This document shows, piece by piece, positions 22,934 to 26,818 of a stretch of 26,818 nt of DNA; position 1 is the stretch's first letter; each line of letters begins with the position of its first letter. Source of the stretch: an uncultured Demequina sp. Its GTDB lineage: Bacteria > Actinomycetota > Actinomycetes > Actinomycetales > Demequinaceae. Below the pieces are notes generated by a model. The model was given only the letters and a program-made list of their open reading frames with translations. It did no database searches and was not told where the DNA came from. A program made the position numbers and the translations under genes. The stretch is from the NCBI GenBank assembly GCA_937925595.1, contig CALALQ010000262.1:1-26818 (forward strand), in the 5' to 3' direction.

Positions 22934-25069
22934 CTACTTGGGCTTGACCGCCACAACGTTGGATCCTGGCGAGTTGCCCATCTTGTTCACCGCGATCACC
23001 TTGAACCAGTATTTCTTGCCCTTGGTGAGCCCGGTGACGGTGGTCGACCTGCCTGTCACGGTCTTGGCGAGGGTGTAGTTCTTGCCGTTGGTCGAGCGAT
23101 ACACCTTGTAGGCGGTCACGGCGGACCCGCCGCTGGAGGAGGGGGCGCTCCAGGACAGCCCGACGGCGCGCGACTTCGCGGTGGCCTTGAGGTAGCGGGG
23201 GGCACTGGGCTTGGTGGCTGGCACCGCGGTCACCGTTGCTGAAGCAGGGGAGGAGCCCACGCTGTTCACGGCGATCACGCGGAAGAAGTACTTCTTGCCG
23301 TTGGTGAGGCCCGTCACGGTGTACGAGCGCGTCGTGACGGTCTTGACCGTTGTCCACGAGGTGCCGTTGGTTGAGCGTTGCACTCGGTAGCCGGTGATGG
23401 CCTTGCCGCCGGTTGCCGAGGGTGCGGACCAGGTCAGCGCGACGGCCTTGGACTTGGCGGTGGCCTTGAGGCTGCGTGGGGCGGTGGGCTTGCTCGCGGG
23501 GATCGAGACCGGGGTCGAGACCCGCTGTTCGTCGCGGTACCCGTCCGCGGTCGCCGTGACGCTGACGAACACCTTGAAGCCAGCCTGAGCTGGTGTTGGC
23601 GTGAAGGTAGTGCCGGTGGCACCGGAGATCGGCTTGGTAGTGCCCGCAGCGTCGGTCGTCTGGTGCCACTGGTAGTCGAACGTCGCGGTGACTGGCAGCC
23701 ACCCCGTGAGGTCGACTCCCAGCGGGCTGCCCACCTTGGGCGTGCCTGTGATCACAGGTGTGACGGCGGTCATGTCCAGAGTGCACTCGACGGGCTCCGT
23801 GGCAACGGAGGTCAGCTCGGTGGCAAGGAACCGTGGAGTGCGCCAGGTCTGCTTGGCGGTGATGACTTTGCCGCACATCTGGTCCGTTATCGTGAGCGGA
23901 TTGCCCGTAGTGGACAGCGGCTCGCCGTCGGCGTACCACGTGACCTCGGAGACCGGCTCTGGCGTTAGACCGTGGTAGTCCAGCTGGAGGTCCCAGTACG
24001 GATAGCACCGCAGGGATCCCTGTTCGAGCCCCCAGCCACCAGTCATGGGCGACACCCAGAGCTGCTCACCCGGTTCCATCCACGTTGCGGGCGTGCAGGT
24101 GTTGGCATAGGGGAAGGTCACGGGCGTGGGGTCGGCGGGGTAGAGGTGGAGTGTGCCCACAAGTGGCGCAGGGGGCTGCACCACCGCCGGCTCAGACTCG
24201 ACGGTCACCGGCGTCCAGTACTGGCTGCGGGGGTCATCCGGGTGAGGGGTGGCGGTAATCGCCACCGTGGCCGTTGCGCCCTCTGTGTACGGCGGAATCG
24301 GCACGTACATGCCGCCCGGCTGGTTCGAGGTGGCGGACCACACCTCTTCGCCGTCGAGCCTCAGGCTGACGTCAAAGATCAGACTGCATGCGCAGATCCA
24401 TCTGAGAGCCGTCTGGCCGCCAAACGCGTAGTCAAAGATGTCCGGCCGCGGCGCAATGTCCAGGCGTGCATCCCATCCAGACACCACAGCCGCGCCGTTA
24501 TTCAGCGTGAACTCAAGCGGCCCGGCAACCTGTTGGACGGGGACGGTGCAGGAACCGTCGATGGGCACCGAGCCGGTGTGCACCAGCTCCCATCCATCAT
24601 CGACGCGACCAATCAACTGGATCCCGACGGACTGCGGGGGATCTCCGGGTCCCCCCAACCACCACGACGCGTTGACCTCCCCGTTGGAGCCGTCGGGAAG
24701 TGCGGAGCCGGGGCCCTGGCTGCCATCGACCTTGTAGGCGATGCCATCGCTCGGATGGCCATAGGTGAAGATGATGCGGTAGTCGTCTGCGTCCCTGTCG
24801 GGATGAACGTTGCTCAACGTGGTGGTGAAACGGAACGACTCGCCGTAGGGGCCGGCGCCAGGGGCCACCTCGATCACATCGTCGTTCCACACGGGCCACA
24901 CCTGACAGAACAAGTCCGGGTGCGTCACACCGAGCGTTGCCTGGTAGATGGGGTCCATGGGGTCCGCTGCGTCCGCAGGAGTAGCGACGATTGCGGTGCC
25001 CACGAGCGCTGCGCTCAAGGTGGCGACCAGTGTCGCGGCTCCGTAGCGTCGGGTTGCGATCCAGCCCAT
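22934..25069 (-). CDS. Secreted fibronectin type III domain protein of unknown function
   Basis: A 711-residue predicted exported protein that I do not recognise beyond its domains. A Sec-type signal peptide (1-35, ending PADA before ADP) is followed by an unassigned, beta-rich region (36-435) with eight cysteines, including a CAC pair; all lie before the C-terminal domains and could form disulfides. Then comes an Ig-like repeat of the YQW type (about 437-526; [10 protein letters not shown], then [20 protein letters not shown]). Two fibronectin type III domains end the protein (527-619 and 620-711), each with LKATAKS, SAPS, YRSTNG- or QRSTNG-like and VTGLT(N/K)GKKY motifs. No sortase motif, C-terminal span or catalytic motif is visible. 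The ATG at 25069 has a GGGAGGG ribosome site. It lies antisense between ftsQ and ftsZ. An adhesin or wall-binding role is possible but unproven. Confidence 0.88.
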   Translation of the reverse strand: MGWIATRRYGAATLVATLSAALVGTAIVATPADAADPMDPIYQATLGVTHPDLFCQVWPVWNDDVIEVAPGAGPYGESFRFTTTLSNVHPDRDADDYRIIFTYGHPSDGIAYKVDGSQGPGSALPDGSNGEVNASWWLGGPGDPPQSVGIQLIGRVDDGWELVHTGSVPIDGSCTVPVQQVAGPLEFTLNNGAAVVSGWDARLDIAPRPDIFDYAFGGQTALRWICACSLIFDVSLRLDGEEVWSATSNQPGGMYVPIPPYTEGATATVAITATPHPDDPRSQYWTPVTVESEPAVVQPPAPLVGTLHLYPADPTPVTFPYANTCTPATWMEPGEQLWVSPMTGGWGLEQGSLRCYPYWDLQLDYHGLTPEPVSEVTWYADGEPLSTTGNPLTITDQMCGKVITAKQTWRTPRFLATELTSVATEPVECTLDMTAVTPVITGTPKVGSPLGVDLTGWLPVTATFDYQWHQTTDAAGTTKPISGATGTTFTPTPAQAGFKVFVSVTATADGYRDEQRVSTPVSIPASKPTAPRSLKATAKSKAVALTWSAPSATGGKAITGYRVQRSTNGTSWTTVKTVTTRSYTVTGLTNGKKYFFRVIAVNSVGSSPASATVTAVPATKPSAPRYLKATAKSRAVGLSWSAPSSSGGSAVTAYKVYRSTNGKNYTLAKTVTGRSTTVTGLTKGKKYWFKVIAVNKMGNSPGSNVVAVKPK
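22937..23491 (-). repeat. Tandem duplication of fibronectin type III coding units
   Basis: The segments 23213-23491 and 22937-23212 encode adjacent fibronectin type III domains of 93 and 92 residues that align almost without gaps and share most of their residues, for example TAKS(K/R)AV, WSAPS and GLT(N/K)GKKY. The DNA also remains visibly alike, so the duplication looks fairly recent or homogenised. Confidence 0.8.
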
Positions 25070-25228
25070 ACGTCCCTCCCAATGTCCATATGCGGCGCCA
25101 GTCAGGCTAGCGAGGGAGGATGGGGCTGGTCAGTGTCACGACGGTCTCAACTTGCTGTCAGCACTTTGCCGCGACACGCGCGCATTTGCGCCGATAACGG
25201 CGGGCGGCGACGTACCTTCAATGCAGGA

Positions 25229-25258
25229 CAACTTGACATAACTATAAGCCTCAAGTTG
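25229..25258 (+). promoter_or_regulatory. AT-rich inverted repeat in the ftsZ upstream region
   Basis: CAACTTG (25229-25235) and CAAGTTG (25252-25258) flank a very AT-rich centre with TAACTATAAG; the exact arms AACTTGA and TCAAGTT are separated by 14 nt. A further CAACTTG lies at 25148-25154. TATAAG (25243-25248) could serve as a -10, but no good -35 is seen 16-18 nt upstream; TTGACA at 25233-25238 is too close to it. Because the inserted gene breaks the cluster, ftsZ needs its own promoter in the 216 nt between 25070 and 25285. That region also contains GACAC (25173) and GTGTC (25133), the core recognised by WhiA, and CGCCG-ATAA-CGGCG (25189-25202). Confidence 0.55.
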
Positions 25259-25285
25259 AACGTTAAGGTTGAAGGGGAAGGCATC

Positions 25286-26443
25286 ATGGCCGCACCGCAG
25301 AACTACATCACCGCCATCAAGGTCGTCGGAGTCGGCGGCGGCGGCGTCAACGCCGTCAACCGCATGATCGACGTCGGCCTCAAGGGCGCGGAGTTCATCG
25401 CGATCAACACCGACGCGCAGGCGCTGCTCATGTCTGATGCCGACGTCAAACTCGACATCGGCCGCGAGCTCACTCGCGGCCTGGGCGCCGGCGCCGACCC
25501 CGAGGTGGGTCGCAAGGCAGCCGAGGATCACGAGGACGAGATCGCAGAGGCCCTGCGTGGCGCGGACATGGTCTTCGTCACCGCGGGAGAGGGAGGCGGC
25601 ACCGGCACGGGCGGCGCCCCTGTTGTGGCGCGCATCGCCCGCAACCTCGGCGCACTGACCGTTGGCGTGGTCACCCGCCCCTTCGGTTTCGAGGGCCGAC
25701 GCCGTGCTGACCAGGCGCAGGCCGGCATCGAGAAGCTTCGCGAAGAGGTCGACACGCTCATCGTCATCCCGAATGACCGCCTGCTGTCGATCGCGGATGC
25801 CAAGCTCAGCGTGCTTGGCGCCTTCGCGGCCGCGGACCAGGTGCTCCAGGGCGGTGTGCAGGGCATCACGGACCTCATCACGACGCCCGGCCTCATCAAC
25901 GTCGACTTCAACGACGTGAAGTCGGTCATGCAGGGGGCGGGAACGGCCCTCATGGGCGTCAGCTCCGCTCGCGGTGAGGACCGCGCGCTCGAGGCCGCAG
26001 AGGGCGCCATTGCATCGCCCCTGCTCGAGGCCTCGATCGAGGGCGCTCACGGCGTGCTGCTGTCGATTGCCGGTGGCTCCAACCTGGGTATCAAGGAGGT
26101 CGAGAACGCGGCCCGTCTGGTGCGCGAAGCGGCCCACCCCGAGGCGAACATCATCTTCGGAACGGTCATCGACGACTCCCTTGGCGACGAGCTGCGCATC
26201 ACGGTGATCGCCGCGGGTTTCGACGGCGGTGCTCCCACCACCCGAAAGCACGAGGGCGCCATCGGTGGCTTCGAGAACGCGGTGCCGGCCCCGGCCGCCG
26301 AGGAACTCGATCCCGTCAAGGCTCCCGTCGAGGACAGCACCGTTCCCCAGCCCATCGAGGCGGATGCGGACACCGACGCAATCGACATCTCGACGACTCG
26401 CGTCACCCACGACTCGCTCGACGTTCCCGAGTTCCTTCGCTAG
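25286..26443 (+). CDS. ftsZ: Cell division GTPase FtsZ
   Basis: Tubulin homologue that polymerises into the Z ring and recruits the divisome. It has 385 residues. Seen: the N-terminal [17 protein letters not shown] (11-27), NTDAQAL (41-47), the tubulin signature [10 protein letters not shown] (103-112), [11 protein letters not shown] (130-140), the T7 loop [11 protein letters not shown] (205-215), a variable acidic linker (about 325-370) and the C-terminal partner-binding peptide [10 protein letters not shown] (376-385), the actinobacterial form that binds SepF. The ATG at 25286 follows GAAGGGGAAGG; the frame is open far upstream, through the antisense secreted-protein gene, but the conserved start is clear. 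It is separated from ftsQ by the inserted gene, so it is probably transcribed from its own promoter. pgeF begins 2 nt after the stop. Confidence 0.98.
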   Translation: MAAPQNYITAIKVVGVGGGGVNAVNRMIDVGLKGAEFIAINTDAQALLMSDADVKLDIGRELTRGLGAGADPEVGRKAAEDHEDEIAEALRGADMVFVTAGEGGGTGTGGAPVVARIARNLGALTVGVVTRPFGFEGRRRADQAQAGIEKLREEVDTLIVIPNDRLLSIADAKLSVLGAFAAADQVLQGGVQGITDLITTPGLINVDFNDVKSVMQGAGTALMGVSSARGEDRALEAAEGAIASPLLEASIEGAHGVLLSIAGGSNLGIKEVENAARLVREAAHPEANIIFGTVIDDSLGDELRITVIAAGFDGGAPTTRKHEGAIGGFENAVPAPAAEELDPVKAPVEDSTVPQPIEADADTDAIDISTTRVTHDSLDVPEFLR

Positions 26444-26445
26444 CA

Positions 26446-26818
26446 GTGATCGACGCCGGGCTGCCAGTTCGGGCGTTCTTCACCACGCGCGCGGGGGGCG
26501 AGTCGAGCGCGCCATACGAGAGCCTCAACGTCGCCACGCACGTCGGCGACGACCCTGCTGTGGTGGCGCGCAATCGCGCCATCGTGAAGCAGGCGGCCGG
26601 AGCTCCCGTCACCTTTCTGCACGCGGCTCACGGCATCAAGGTGCATCGGGTCACGCAGCCCGACGCTGAGGTGCCTCCCGCCGACATCCTCGTCACCGAT
26701 GTCCCCGGCTTGGCACTCGCGGCTATCGCCGCCGACTGCATCCCGCTGCTGCTTCACGATGCCGCAACCGGAGCGGTGGCCGCCGCTCACATCGGCCGCA
26801 AGGGCCTGTGGGCGGGAG
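26446..26818 (+). CDS. pgeF: PgeF/YfiH-family protein (laccase domain, 3' truncated)
   Basis: Start of a gene of the YfiH/PgeF (formerly laccase-domain) family, which usually follows ftsZ in actinobacteria. Family members are described as copper-dependent polyphenol oxidases, purine nucleoside phosphorylases or, in E. coli, as a peptidoglycan editing factor that removes wrongly added serine from UDP-MurNAc peptides. The first 124 codons are visible. Seen: FFTTRAGGESSAPYESLNVA (9-28), HVGDDPAVVARNR, the metal-site region FLHAAHGIKVH, the ADCIPLLLHD motif with its cysteine, and AAHIGRKGLWAG where many relatives have AAHAGWRG. The GTG at 26446 lies 2 nt after the ftsZ stop with no clear ribosome site, suggesting coupling to ftsZ. 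The gene runs off the right edge. Confidence 0.92.
   Translation, partial: MIDAGLPVRAFFTTRAGGESSAPYESLNVATHVGDDPAVVARNRAIVKQAAGAPVTFLHAAHGIKVHRVTQPDAEVPPADILVTDVPGLALAAIAADCIPLLLHDAATGAVAAAHIGRKGLWAG

Noticed and set aside
23972..25285. Upstream extension of the ftsZ reading frame by 438 codons.
   Set aside because: It is opposite the secreted-protein gene, lacks any FtsZ-related sequence and crosses the AT-rich control region; the conserved FtsZ start is at 25286.

Overview
The window is high-GC bacterial DNA in which GTG starts are common, genes are tightly packed and long spurious reading frames lie opposite the real genes. The gene set points to an actinobacterium, probably of the order Micrococcales: a HelD/HelR-type helicase, a PAC2-family protein, a DUF3040 membrane protein, a moxR-DUF58-transglutaminase operon beside mraZ, and a complete actinobacterial division and cell wall (dcw) cluster. 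Genus is not determinable by eye; a relative of Demequina or Cellulomonas is a guess.

Left part (1-8730). A 3'-truncated helR-like gene runs leftward off the window edge. It is divergent from a PAC2-family gene, which is followed by a small cold-shock protein gene. A strong hairpin with a UUCG loop separates the cold-shock gene from a convergent spermidine-synthase-like methyltransferase gene. A DUF3040 gene reads rightward and overlaps, tail to tail, the end of a leftward three-gene operon: moxR (AAA+ ATPase), a DUF58 protein and a membrane transglutaminase (TgpA-like). The operon genes overlap by 4 nt at both junctions.

Control region (8731-9036). About 300 noncoding bases separate the divergent moxR and mraZ. 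They hold a perfect 22-bp inverted repeat with a 4-nt loop and an array of GTGG-centred direct repeats at exact 10-bp spacing just before mraZ. The array is very probably the MraZ operator through which the cluster controls itself.

dcw cluster (9037-22927). The order is mraZ, rsmH, ftsL, ftsI, murE, murF, mraY, murD, ftsW, murG, murC, ftsQ. From rsmH to ftsQ nearly every junction overlaps by 1-8 nt, which suggests one translationally coupled transcript. It makes the lipid II precursor: MurC, D, E and F build the peptide, MraY makes lipid I and MurG makes lipid II. It also makes the septal synthase (FtsW plus FtsI) and its regulators (FtsL, FtsQ).

Right part (22928-26818). A leftward gene for a 711-residue secreted protein with two C-terminal fibronectin type III domains sits between ftsQ and ftsZ, so ftsZ must have its own promoter. 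The ftsZ upstream region has an unusually AT-rich inverted repeat. After ftsZ, the start of a pgeF/yfiH-type gene runs off the right edge. No tRNA, rRNA, CRISPR array, insertion sequence or prophage gene was seen. No wholly new system is evident; the most unusual items are the secreted-protein gene inside the cluster, the perfect hairpin beside the MraZ boxes and the ftsZ leader.
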